Shown one piece after another: positions 52,978-63,929 of a stretch of DNA of 64,000 nucleotides. The position numbers and the translations under genes are program-made. This DNA is from Archivesica marissinica (taxonomy: Eukaryota > Mollusca > Bivalvia > Venerida > Vesicomyidae): positions 50,553,463-50,617,462 of the forward strand of contig CM026397.1 of NCBI GenBank assembly GCA_014843695.1, in the 5' to 3' direction. The notes beneath the pieces are model-generated. The model did no database searches. It saw only the letters and a list, made by a program, of their open reading frames with translations, and was not told where the DNA came from. Numbering within the stretch: position 1 is the first letter of the stretch; each line of letters begins with the position of its first letter.

Positions 52978-55900
52978 GTATTAGTCTAAACTTTATTTAT
53001 TTCTGTAATTTTTTTTAGAATGAAAGATAACTTATATATTGCTTCTACAAAGTCCTACTCATTTATCTTAAACTGAAGTAATTTACAAACAATAACCAAC
53101 CATTGAACATATTTACCTTTAAGTTGTACATGTAACATCACTACTATGCCAACTATCTCAAACCGACGTTGGAAATATTTCAGTAAAACAGCATACGTGT
53201 ACTATTCACAATGATGAAAGTGCTTAAATAAGCGCAATTTCCAACCACTGATAGACACCTAATATATTGCGTATTTTGAAATGTAGTAATCTTCTTCAGC
53301 GATAGTTGTTTTTATATAAATGTTTAAACCTCTCTTCTCAGTGACATTACGTGCGACTAAGGGCTACTATTTCCGTGGCTTCTTCATGCAGGTGAGGCGG
53401 GCCGACTGCAGCAGCCCGTATAAACAGGACCCGCTGGGGATCTTCTCCGTTCTTCCAGGAGACGAAAGCTTACTGAAAACTATGCCTTGCTTCAACTACA
53501 AGGACGTAAGCTAAACACTTGCATCTTTCCTTCCTTTACAGTAAGCTAAACAATTTCACCTTTCCTTCCTTTACAGTAAGTTAAACAATTTCACCTTTCC
53601 TTCCTTTACAGTAAGCTAAACAATTTCACCTTTCCTTCCTTTACAGTAAGCTAAACAATTTCATCTTTCCTTCCTTTACAGTAAGCTAAACAATTTCACC
53701 TTTCCTTCCTTTACAGTAAGCTATACAAGTTCACCTTTCCTTCCTTTACAGTAATCTAAACAAGTTCACCTTTCCTTCCTTTACAGTAAGCTAAACAAGT
53801 TCACCTTTCCTTCCTTTACAGTAAGCTAAACAAGTTTACCTTTCCTTCCTTTACAGTAAGCTAAACAATTGCACCTTTCCTTCCTTTACAGTAAGCTAAA
53901 CACGTTTACCTTTCCTTCCTTTACAGTAAGCTACACAATTTCACATTTCCTTCCTTTACAGTAAGCTAAACAAGTTCACCTTTCCTTCCTTTACAGTAAG
54001 CTAAACAAGTTTACCTTTCCTTCCTTTACAGTAAGCTAAACAATTTCACCTTTCCTTCCTTTACAGTAAGCTAAACAATTTCACTTTTCCTTCCTTTACA
54101 GTAAGCTAAACAATTTCACATTTCCTTCCTTTACAGTAAGCTAAACAAGTTTACCTTTCCTTCCTTTACAGTAAGCTAAACAATTTCACATTTCCTTCCT
54201 TTACAGTAAGCTACACAAGTTTACCTTTCCTTCCTTTACAGTAAGCTAAACAATTTCACCTTTCCTTCCTTTACAGTAAGCTAAACAATTTCACCTTTCC
54301 TTCCTTTACAGTAAGCTAAACAAGTTTACCTTTCCTTCCTTTACAGTAAGCTAAACAATTTCACCTTTCCTTCCTTTACAGTAAGATAAACAAGTTCACC
54401 TTTCCTTCCTTTACAGTAAGCTAAACAGTTGCACATTTCCTTCCTATACAGTAAGCTAAACAAGTTCACCTGTCCTTCCTTTACAGTAAGCTAAACAAGT
54501 TCACCTTTCCTTCCTATACAGTAAGCTAAACAATTTCACCTTTCCTTCCTATACAGTAAGCTAAGCAATTTCACCTTTCCTTCCTTTACAGTAAGCTAAA
54601 CAATTTCACCTTTCCTTCCTTTACAGTAAGCTAAGCAATTTCACCTTTCCTTCCTTTACAGTAAGCTAAACAAGTTCACCTTTCCTTCCTTTACAGTGTT
54701 TTTCGGTTTCTATGTCATGTTATCCAACTGTATGTTTCATAAGTATCTCTAAGCATCTCTTAATCGGATTCCATTGGTGCTGGATACACTATTGGGTTTA
54801 CTGCTTGTGGTTTCCGGGTTTTGTCTTTAGCTACGTGTTTCCAACACTGCATATAACTTTAGAAAGCAAGCAACTCTAAATGTTTACGCTAATTGTGATA
54901 TGTTTAAAGCGACATTACATCGTAAAAAAGCAAAGAAATGCATTGTTCACGTATACATGCATTGATATTACAAATTCTTCCGAATACATTCGAACGAACA
55001 ATGTATCAATAAACAGTGTTTCAGAGTTCTACAAATTTTCAAAAGTGAAAGTAGGATTTCATATAACGGTCATCCATGCTCCTGAATTGACGTGTGTCTG
55101 TCATTGGAGTCAATACTTAATGCATGGTACTGTCGTTTACAGATAATTTAGCCACGATTAGCATACAAATAAATATGTATACATGTGAGATATAACGGTA
55201 AATCTGCAACATAAATCGTGTTATTCAAGATACGCGCGTTGTATTACGCATGGAAGTCGACCTTATTTACATTATGTTGTTATGTAAACAAATCGCGTAT
55301 ACGACGTTTGCTTATTAGTTGAAATACTCAGTTTTTGAGGCAAATATTTGGGAAAAATTATACCATATAATTGGAAAGAAAATTGCGTTTTCACCGATAT
55401 AGTGTCGCTTTAATGGTAGTCTTTTATACTCTGGACAAATTGTTTGGAACTGTCTTCCTTTGGAAATAAATACTTCAAGCTCACTTACTTTGTTTAAATC
55501 GAATTGTTTAAAATGGTTGAGTGTCTAATATTTTGCAATACTGTTGATAGTCCATGCACACAATTTATGTAAATGCGTTCTTACTTTTATTAGTTCTAAT
55601 ACCACATGCCTTTTATGTGTATAAATATGTTTTATACATAAGAGGGTCCCATTGAAGATTCGCCTTGCTAAATGGCCTACACTATCTAAATAAAGAATGT
55701 ATGTACTTACTTACTTACATGTATATGACTTTATACTGTGTTTAAGGTGTCAGTGCAATGTATCTACGCTAGGAATGAACACTATGTAACTTGAACAATG
55801 TGTTATATTACATAAATATCCCTCTATATATATTACAAACAACTATTATACTAAATCATAAGTAAATGTGTTTTATTTTTGTAAGCCTTGGCAAATAGTC

Positions 55901-58900
55901 GGTAAATAACTATAATTCTAATGTTATTTGCTTTGTAAAGGCAATGTGTAAACCTATTATGCTTACACGTATATCTCTATTGAACATAAACAGGTTAGTG
56001 GTTATACCCAGGTGCCCGCACGTGCCTGCAATGCTCGGAGGAGCACTCGAGGTATTTCCCCAATATCTGAAGACTCGCCATATGACATAAGCTGTTGGTG
56101 CGACTTTAAACCAAAAACAGTTGGTGCCACTTTAATCCCAAAACAGTTGGTGCCACTTTAAACCCAAAACAGTTAACTGTTGGTGCCACTTTAAATCCAA
56201 AACTGTTGGTACCACTTTAATCCAAAAACAAATAAAGGAGCAATACAGCAGCGACTATATGCCTACTTTACATTATACAAATTGATTTGACCTCGATTGC
56301 GAAACAAGTTCTTTCAACTTATATTAATCAATCTCGAGACTTAATTACTGATGGAATCCATCGCCACGAAGGAGAGAGAAGAGGCTGCGTGTAATTTAAA
56401 TGCCTTGCCTTTAGGGCACAATCGTAACGGCTCCAGCGGGGCTCGAACTCCGAGCCTTTCGCAACTGAAGCAATGGTTGTACAACTGCGCTATCACGACA
56501 TCGTTAGTCAACATTTCTTTATAGCTACCTCTTAAATATTATTTTATAAATCAAATAGCCAAAAGTCGCGATTATCATCACGTTTATAGTATATCACGAT
56601 ACAGTCCGGGTACTGGTACATTGTATCTGTAAATGTTCAAGTATTTCTGTCCGTCCGTTCTACCCGTCAATCAAAACGTTCCTGATTCTACGCAAGACTT
56701 TAACCAATGACGACACGATGTAGCCACATGACGTTGTATCGTAATGGCGACACACATACAAATACAATATAATTAAAGGGTAATTAATATCATACGTTGT
56801 AACTTCATTCAAGACGATCAAAAAATACTAATTTATAATGTTCCAATTTTACACGTTTTATCAAGTAGTTTTTTATGTACTAATTAGTTATTGTGTGTAC
56901 ACATATCTCATAAGCAGTATACACTGGAGGCATTTGCCATGTTCAACTAGCCTTGCTATCACCAAGGCCATATATAATGGAAACACGGAAAGGACCCTAT
57001 ATGAACATCCATGAAGGTTGTTGCTATTAGTCGGCTATAAATGTTATGCAGTAGGTTGTTTATGTTGTACATTGTCTCTTTAGCAAAGATTAGGTTTTGT
57101 TGATGAGATATATATATATTATGACGTTTCAATACAGATTCCAGTAGATTGATTGAATAACCTTACCGTAAATATATTTTGATAGCTCCTGGCTAGTCTG
57201 GGTATATACGGCTTAGTATACATACCCTTCGCGTGCCTCGTGATTCTTAAAATGTGCGCATGCGGTTGGATGATGAGCAATGCATCTGTACAAGACGCCT
57301 AAATAAATATGGAGGCAAGTTTTAAACATGTTACACCATTTAGATATCACACGATCGGTTGTCTCAACCGTTGATACGGGCAGACTAACAGAACACGATA
57401 TGAAAATCTATTGAACATTTATGGATCCCAAATCTGGACGTGTCGGTGTCAGTGTAAAATTCACCCATTCGAGATATTGGAAAATCACACACACACACGC
57501 ACACTTTATAAATATGTATCTATATGTTCATAAATGCCACATACTACCGATAATTAGCACAACTATTGAAAATAGAGCGAATGTCTTCCACTCCTCATGT
57601 CCGCTAATATGCGCATGCGCAAACTTTCAGTTCTTACGGATTTCAATTCTGTTAGGTCACCGGCAATATAATTATACTCATATGCCATGTCAAGAAATCA
57701 AATAACAGATACTAGTACATGTTCAAAATAAAAGTCATCTTGATGAACCCAATATATATGATGAAACTAAATTTAATGTGCCACTTATTCCAATAATTTA
57801 AACCGTCGTATACACGAATTTGTTTATCAACACACGAAATATAAACACGCACAATGCGCATGCTTGAAACAACAGAGCATGTAGAAAACAACGTATATAT
57901 TTTGAACATGAAAGACTATCTATCTATCTTCCTCTAATGTCGAACCCCTCGCGGGGATGTAGAAATGTCCCTAAAGACTTAGCTAACAGAGGTATGAATC
58001 AACATATCAAGTAATTTAATTAAAAAAGATAACATGGGACACATGGGGACGATGCATTCCGAATGCAAACAAGTGCGGACGATGCGTTCCGGTTGTAAAC
58101 AAAAGCGTGACCGATCGACTCGGAAAGTCCTACTTTCGGTTTCGAGATTTGTTTTATCGCAAAACACACTGTGTATCAAATGAACATAAGCATACAAAGT
58201 ATAATGTTAGAATGTGTAGCAGCATTGCTACCCATACGTAAAAATTGAATTTTTCAAATATCTTTTATTTCATACGATGTAATGCTGCTTTAAACGTTCC
58301 TTATTATTTGATAAGGATGAATAGTGTGGCATTAGTTATGGCAATGCTACCGGCACTACAATTAATTGACACATATACATACGCTTATATTTAATACACA
58401 TCTAACATAGCGTGTGTAATTAATAACGAAATAATAGGTCCCTTTCCATAACCAGTATGTATGTATAGGATATAAACTGAAAACGATCCAATATGTAAAA
58501 TGTTGGACGGTGTGACGCGTGTAAATCATAAATAGCCTAACTTATAAGTATGCATGTATTTACACGCACTATCATAAAGCTTAATTAGTCATGTTGTTAT
58601 ATATGTAACCTGACACTAAATAAAAGTAATTGTTGTTGTTGCTGTTGTCGTTATTGTTTGTTTGTTCGATGTTATTGTTGTCGTTTGTTTGTTTGTTCGA
58701 TGTTATTGTTGTCGTTTGTTTGTTTGTTCGATGTTATTGTTGTCGTTTGTTTGTGTGTTTGTTTGATGTTGTCGTCGTCGTTGTTGTTGTTGCTGTAATA
58801 ACGGGAAGATAACTAATTATTGTTATTTCCATTCTAACATGAACTAATAATGCTATTAACGAATAAATGCTGGTGTTATTTTGTCGGCGTGTTTCTTTTT

Positions 58901-61848
58901 AATAATTATTTGTGTTATTTGGCTGACTATTTTACAAATTAACCCTGAAATAAAGACTTATAATAACACTGCCCAATGAAACACAATGTCATAGTTCTTT
59001 ATCAACGGCCTCAAATGTGTTGTTTCACTCTTCGGAAACAGTGAAATAACCTGACATTATCACTGATTTACTCTAATGGTTCCCAGCCCCTGCAGTTTCA
59101 AATATCGCCAACGTTAACGTTTTCGGACTCAAATCGTCATTTTATGGTATTTTTTCCACTTTCTAGCATTAACCTAAACATTTGTTCACATAAGAAAATG
59201 ATATCGTATAGTATTTCACCATGAACATAGAAAGTTGTCAGTATCACTCATGACTTGCACAGCGTGTGCTACTCGTGATACTGTTGCTTTCAATGTTCAT
59301 TCGTGGAAGTCGTGATAGCGCAGTAGATGCGTGTTCGCTTCAGGTGCGAAAGGGCCGGAGTTCGAACCCCGCTGAAGCCGTTACGATTGTGTCCTTAGGC
59401 AAGTCATTTAAATTCCACGTTGACTCTTCTCTCTCCCTCGTGGCGATGGATTCCATCAGGAATGAGGTATCGAGAGTGATTAATATAAGTTGAAAGAACT
59501 TGTTTCGCAATCGAGCTAAAATAAATTTGTAAAAACTATGTTCATTCGAGGGAATATAATTCGATCACAAACTACTATGAAGAAACATCATCCGAATATC
59601 ATATGCCAAACCTATCGTGTTAGTAATTCCCCGTAAATAAACATAAACTTTCATTAAGAAATAATAAGTATCAACCGTGGTATATCGCAGAATAACCCGA
59701 GTTGATACTTATTATTTCGATTCTAACACGACTTACTTCTAATCATTTTAGACGAGAATCAAAGGAGTATTTTCTTCAAACGCCGTAAATGGAATAGCCA
59801 AAACACGGTGCGCGCGCAGCATAGTTCAAGGTAGGTATATCGCAGAATAACCCGAGGTAGATTTTACTCTAGAAGTATGTATGTTATTAGCTGGGTCGTG
59901 TTAGAATTACGCATAATTGGTATTAATACAAACTTAACTTTAAATATTCCTTCCAGAGTGCAATATCACACAGAACTAACAAAACCTTTCGTAAGGCAGT
60001 CTTCCGATGGAACGCACCAGCAGCTAAGTTTGGGCATCTATATTTCATGTAAGACTGTTGTATATTTATATAATTATTGAACGAGATAGCACATACATCA
60101 CGAGCATCCATTGATCTAACCCTAAGCTGTGGATCTAGTTACAGTCCCATATATATAATGTTAATGGACGTAATAATAACTTCTAGGTCTCTCCTCCACA
60201 AGGTGCACGTCGTGACCTAGGCTCACAGCAGGTTAATGGGTCAAGGACTTCGCTTACGCCAGCCTCGCTATCGGAACAGAAAAAGCCGCGTGACTCAGTA
60301 TGAATGGCAACTGACTAACTTACCTACTTAGCGAGACAGAGACAACAATGATCGGTGCTGTAAACGGTAGATAGCTGGCGAATGTGTTTAGCCTGCTCCT
60401 TAATGGAAGCGGCGGGATGCGACTTCTACCGTGATCCGGTAGCGACGAGGACCCCCAGCGAAAACACCAGAACCATTATTGCTGCTGTGAGCTGTTAAAT
60501 GGTGGAGGATGTGGCCATAAAAGCCTTCGAGAGAAAGGATACAGGACTTGTCACCCTGGGAAGAAAGAGGAAGCCTCTTCGGATGTCTGCACAATCATCG
60601 TAGCAGTCAACATAAACTACTTAGATAAACCAATCGCTCACATGCCTCGGCGGAAGCGACTTAACAAATCTACAAGATTAGATACTAATAATGTCCACGC
60701 GGTGGACTACCATTGGTCAGATGTGTATAATGTAAGACTGTTGTATACTTATGTATTAATAACTGTATGTACATCCCACTACGATCATGGCTGTGAAAGA
60801 CAGTTGTCACATAATTGTAAATATATCTGGTACACACCCCATATACATCCCCCTACGACCATGACTGTGAAAGACAGTTGTCACATACTTTTAAATAAAT
60901 CTGGTCCACACCCCATATACATCCTCTTACGATCATGGATTGAAAAGACAAGTGTCATATAATTTTTAATGAACCTGGTTCAGTCCCAATTTAATCGCCT
61001 CTTAGATCATTAATGGGTAAGGCAAGGGTCACATTCTAAATTGCAATTAAACCTGGTTCCTACCGTTTCCTACGATACAGTACATTGAACTAACGCCATA
61101 TAGGTATGTGGTTAACAGTTAACACACATATAATCTAATTCATTTTTAAATTTCATTCCTTCTCTTTCTTATAGCCAGTGTGACACTTGTGGAATTCCCT
61201 CCCTTGTCACACCACAACAGCACATTCTGTTCCACACTTCAAAGCTTTATATATCAGGTGGTGCAAAGAACAGACCAATAACCTAATACACTGATAACAT
61301 ACAATTATACATGTATATACGTATTAGTTCTTGCAACTTATATATTATTTCCTATGAAAGATTTACTGGTTAGTGTTTACATGTTTCATTATGCTATTTG
61401 ATGTTTTAATTTGTTTAGAACTTATATCTTATTTCCCATGAACGTTTTACTGGTCATTGTTTACATGTTTCATTATGCTATTTGATGTTTTAATTTGTTG
61501 AGGGCCTCATGGTAGATTGACTGAATTGTTCAAATGGGTTCTCTCGTTAAATAAAGTCTTTATTATTATTATTATTATTTCAGAGCAACTGTAGTTAAAG
61601 AACAAGATATATTCTGGACAAACGTCTATTCCACATTTATGCGGGACCTCAGTCAAAAGGAAGCATCTTCGGAATATTGCGCTACGAAGAGGTTGATAGA
61701 CCCACCCCACATAAATACGACACCCAGGCCAACTATACGGCCTACGACAGAACAATTGGAACAAACAACTGCCATTAGTGGCGCATGCTTTTGGAGGTCA
61801 TACAGTATCGTATGTGTTGTGTTCTTCCAGCTAGTGTTGATATTTTAA
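52770..61848 (+). CDS. Secreted/GPI-anchored Reeler-domain protein (4 exons, complete)
   Basis: Exons 52770-52977, 53342-53505, 59957-60048 and 61584-61848 sum to 729 bases: 242 residues and a stop; phases 1, 0 and 2 agree at each junction. Order: signal peptide about 1-24 (VALLVYTLCYTCTC core); Reeler domain about 25-180, with HVCRNMFPEGHHVDSQQ, PFVIDLSQNVYTPYEEVQVT, GYYFRGFFMQVRRADC, KAVFRWNAPAAKFGHLYFIA and DIFWTNVYS, covering the family from first to last strand; a Thr/Pro linker likely O-glycosylated; and a final hydrophobic stretch SYSIVCVVFFQLVLIF with no charged tail, typical of a GPI signal. Reeler-only proteins in invertebrates include insect defence protein/hemolymph types and relatives of FRRS1; function here is unproven. 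Intron 2 is about 6.5 kb and begins with a 34-copy splice-site repeat. Exon 4's acceptor lies in a LINE-like (ATT)n tail. Confidence 0.85.
53342..53505 (+). CDS. Reeler exon 2: domain core
   Basis: TLRATKGYYFRGFFMQVRR through LLKTMPCFNYKD. Acceptor CTCTTCTCAG, donor GAC|GTAAGC, phase 0. The donor is the first base of the minisatellite array. Confidence 0.85.
53506..54697 (+). repeat. 35-bp splice-site minisatellite, about 34 copies
   Basis: Unit GTAAGCTAAACAATTTCACC + TTTCCTTCCTTTACA. It starts exactly at the 5' splice site of Reeler exon 2, so each unit carries GTAAGC and, at the join to the next, TTTACAG: donor, branch-like CTAAAC, polypyrimidine tract and acceptor in 35 bp. Variation is mostly in the AATTTCACC part (AAGTTCACC, AAGTTTACC, ACGTTTACC); the GTAAGC and CCTTTACAG parts are nearly invariant. 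The array ends at a final CTTTACAG|TGTTTTTCGG with no Reeler-like exon after it. Confidence 0.95.
54700..56085. other. Reeler intron 2: repeats, no exon seen
   Basis: Contains a reversed copy (about 55190-55410) of the dispersed repeat at 36870 (GTATTACGCATGGAAGTCGA, GAAATACTCAGTTTTTGAGG). At about 55635-55725 there is a likely LINE 3' end (AGAGGGTCCCATTGAAGATT, CTAAATAAAGAATGTATG) followed by a (TACT)n tail. No missing Reeler segment is needed here since exons 2 and 3 join in phase. Confidence 0.5.
56090..56225. repeat. About 30-bp tandem repeat, 5 copies
   Basis: CAGTTGGTGCCACTTTAATC type units with one expanded CAGTTAACTGTTGG. Intronic. Confidence 0.8.
56276..56500 (-). mobile_element. 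SINE family A, reversed
   Basis: CCTCGATTGCGAAACAAGTT, TGATGGAATCCATCGCCACG, ACGGCTCCAGCGGGGCTCGA, CTGCGCTATCACGAC. Reeler intron 2. Confidence 0.85.
56500..58620. other. Reeler intron 2: no feature recognised
   Basis: AT-rich noncoding DNA with a short (AC)n run at 57486 and a fragment of SINE family F near 57930-57965. Short open frames show no motif. Confidence 0.45.
58628..58800. repeat. TTG/GTTT low-complexity repeat with 36-bp units
   Basis: GTTCGATGTTATTGTTGTCG repeated about four times between TTG-rich ends. Intronic. 58800-59300 is empty. Confidence 0.85.
59309..59538 (+). mobile_element. SINE family A, full-length
   Basis: GTCGTGATAGCGCAGTAGAT, GGAGTTCGAACCCCGCTGAA, GATGGATTCCATCAGGAATG, TTTCGCAATCGAGCTAAAAT. 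Reeler intron 2, about 420 bases before exon 3. Confidence 0.9.
59560..59870. repeat. Duplicated TATATCGCAGAATAACCCGA segment
   Basis: GGTATATCGCAGAATAACCC occurs at about 59681 and 59834, each followed by GAG. ATACTTATTATTTCG at 59708 is near-inverted to AAATAATAAGTATC at 59662, forming a hairpin. Noncoding. Confidence 0.55.
59957..60048 (+). CDS. Reeler exon 3
   Basis: SAISHRTNKTFRKAVFRWNA then PAAKFGHLYF, the 'THxNK..K..V.F.W.AP....G.L.F' part of the Reeler domain. Acceptor TATTCCTTCCAG, donor AT|GTAAGA, phase 2. Confidence 0.85.
60170..60640. other. GC-richer block of unknown origin in Reeler intron 3
   Basis: Composition differs from the AT-rich surroundings, with words such as AGGTGCACGTCGTGACCTAG, GTGATCCGGTAGCGACGAGG and GGGAAGAAAGAGGAAGCCTC. 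Frames are broken after at most about 64 codons and show no domain I know. It may be the 5' region of a retrotransposon. Confidence 0.4.
60767..60985. repeat. About 78-bp tandem repeat, 3 diverging copies
   Basis: CATGGCTGTGAAAGACAGTT, CATGACTGTGAAAGACAGTT and CATGGATTGAAAAGACAAGT mark successive units, with CACACCCCATATACATCC between. Intronic. Confidence 0.8.
61325..61582 (+). mobile_element. LINE-like 3' end with (ATT)n tail
   Basis: An 85-bp segment (TTTACATGTTTCATTATGCT + ATTTGATGTTTTAATTTG) is present twice, followed by GAGGGCCTCATGGTAGATTG, TTAAATAAAGTCTTT and (ATT)6. This layout is usual for invertebrate LINE 3' ends. The ATT run leads straight into TTTCAG, the acceptor of Reeler exon 4. 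Confidence 0.6.
61584..61848 (+). CDS. Reeler exon 4: end of domain, linker and GPI-type C-terminus
   Basis: ATVVKEQDIFWTNVYSTF closes the Reeler domain; TTPRPTIRPTTEQLEQTT is the linker; the frame ends after FFQLVLIF. No AATAAA is obvious in the next 130 bases. Confidence 0.85.
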
Positions 61849-61984
61849 TTGAACGTACAGATAAATGTATATATTATTTCGGTGTTTGTGGCCAATAAGA
61901 TGTTCCTGTCAGTGTTACAGATTGACTTGTCCCTTTTCTGCCATACAAATAGTTATACGGTATAGCCAACTGTTGCAAACAAAA

Positions 61985-62180
61985 TGATGGGACGTTAAAC
62001 CGAGGTCTCGTGTCGGTGCTTTACACCGTATACGTAAAAGAACCAGAGGAGACCTGGAATGGGTCTCTGTCTGTAGCATGCACTATCCTCCAAAATCTAA
62101 AATAACTAATCTCTTCAGGAAGCGTCGCTCATATGGGCAACCGGTTGTGACGATAAGTAAACGTAAAACACACACACATG
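61985..62180 (+). mobile_element. SINE family B, 5'-truncated
   Basis: Starts in the body (GATGGGACGTTAAACCGAGG), then TCGTGTCGGTGCTTTACACC, GGAAGCGTCGCTCATATGGG and an ACACACAC tail. The tRNA-like head is missing. Confidence 0.85.
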
Positions 62181-62283
62181 AAAACAAGTAACTGGATTAA
62201 CGCTAAATTTCTGCGACAAAATTCTGATACAACATACACATACACATTCCGTGTTATCATCGTTTATTGTATTCTAAATATAC

Positions 62284-62855
62284 AATGGACATAACAAAGC
62301 AAATGGACATAACAAAGCAACTGGACATAGCAAAGCAAATGGACATAACAAAGCAAATGGACATAACAAAGCAAATGGACATAACAAAGCAAATGGACAT
62401 AGCAAAGCAAATGGACATAGCAAAGCAAATGGACATAGCAAAGCAAATGGACATAGCAAACCAAATGGAAATAGCAAAGCAAATGGACATAACAAAGCAA
62501 ATGGACATAACAAAGCAAATGGACATAGCAAAGCAAATGGACATAGCAAAGCAAATGGACATAACAAAGCAAATGGACATAGCAAAGCAAATGGACATAG
62601 CAAACCAAATGGAAATAGCAAAGCAAATGGACATAACAAAGCAAATGGACATAACAAAGCAAATGGACATAGTGGGTGGTGTGGTGTGGTGGTGGTGGTG
62701 GATAACAAAGCAAATGGACATACAAAGCAAATGGACATAACAAAGCAAATGGACATAACAAAGCAAATGGACATAACAAAGCAAATGGACATAGCAAAGC
62801 AAATGGACATAGCAAAGCAAATGGACATAACAAAGCAAATGGACATAACAAAGCG
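62284..62855. repeat. 18-bp tandem array, about 30 units
   Basis: Unit ATGGACATARCAAAGCAA, mixing ACA and GCA forms. Variant pair CCAAATGGAAATAGC occurs at 62461 and 62605, 144 bp (8 units) apart, showing a higher-order copy. A GTGGTGTGGTGGTGG block interrupts at 62672-62702. All frames without stops are artefacts. 62860-63340 is empty. Confidence 0.95.
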
Positions 62856-63344
62856 CATATACACGGCATTGTTTGCAGAACAGAACATATTATATAGGTT
62901 ATTAGACTTAAGCATTACATCGCTTATCATTATAATTATACATATACAATGTGCATGCAATGAAAAAAAGAAAAGAAACGTGATAAACATACGAAGAGTA
63001 TTAGATTGATTGTAGATATACATGTTGATTAAAATGTTTCCAGTGTGAGAGTGTGATTAATATTTTAAGTCATTTTATATAGAACCGATTAAATCGAAAT
63101 TAATCTATGAAATTATGTTATACATATGATGGATTTCTTGGCACAACGTCGTAGGTAGCTGTATACAATGCTTAATTTGTTAATTATGATATCACGGAGG
63201 ATACTTGTGTACGCGGAGGAAAAAAGCTGTCATTGACTTACAGAAATGTTATTCCGATCTGCTTTATATTGTAATATTGCTGTCTGTAACCATATATCAT
63301 CCCCCACTTAGAAATAACATGTATTTGTGTTAGGAGTTGATATG

Positions 63345-63772
63345 CTTCTGTAAGAGATGAAAGAGCTGCGGGAGACAACCCTGTAAGAGATGAAAGAGCT
63401 GCGGGAGACAACTCTGTAATGAAAGAGCTGCGGGAGACAACTCTGTAATGAAAGAGCTGCGGGAAAGAGCTGCGGGAGACAACTCTGTAATGAAAGAGCT
63501 GCGGGAGACAACTCTGTAATGAAAGAGCTGCGGGAGACAACTCTGTAAGAGATGAAAGAGCTGCGGGAGACAACTCTGTAAGAGATGAAAGAGCTGCGGG
63601 AGACAACTCTGTAATGAAAGAGCTGCGGGAGACAACTCTGTAGTGAAAGAGCTGCGGGAGACAACTCTGTAAGAGATGAAAGAGCTGCGGGAGACAACTC
63701 TGTAAGAGATGAAAGAGCTGCGGGAGACAACTCTGTAAGAGATGAAAGAGCTGCGGGAGACAACTCTGTCAA
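63345..63772. repeat. 29/35-bp tandem array, about 13 units
   Basis: GAAAGAGCTGCGGGAGACAA + CTCTGTAAT (29 bp) or CTCTGTAAGAGAT (33-35 bp). One truncated unit near 63462. Noncoding. Confidence 0.95.
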
Positions 63773-63825
63773 TATCATTTATATAAGAATGTCTTGCGTT
63801 CTAATCCTTTTTCTGTAAATTGATA

Positions 63826-63905
63826 CGTGTATAATATGCATTGTACAAACTGTATAATATGCATTGTACAAACTGTATAATATGCATTGTACAAACTGTA
63901 TAATA
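63826..63905. repeat. 23-bp tandem repeat, 3 copies
   Basis: GTATAATATGCATTGTACAA + ACT, containing the palindromic ATGCAT and TTGTACAA. Confidence 0.9.
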
Positions 63906-63929
63906 TTGGGTAATGACAACATGTGTTTA

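Noticed and set aside
59757..59831. Possible exon after ATTTTAG with donor GTAGGT
   Set aside because: Ends in the wrong phase and lacks Reeler similarity; the exon at 59957-60048 fits instead.
61177..61262. Possible Reeler exon after TTTCTTATAG
   Set aside because: The frame SVTLVEFPPLSHHN has no match to the Reeler domain, and exons 3 and 4 already join in phase with continuous homology.
62257..63023. Frames of 150-249 codons with FALLCPFALLCP or QMDITKQMDI
   Set aside because: Artefacts of the 18-bp array.
63238..63778. Minus-strand frames with repeated LSPAALSSLTE
   Set aside because: Artefacts of the 29/35-bp array.
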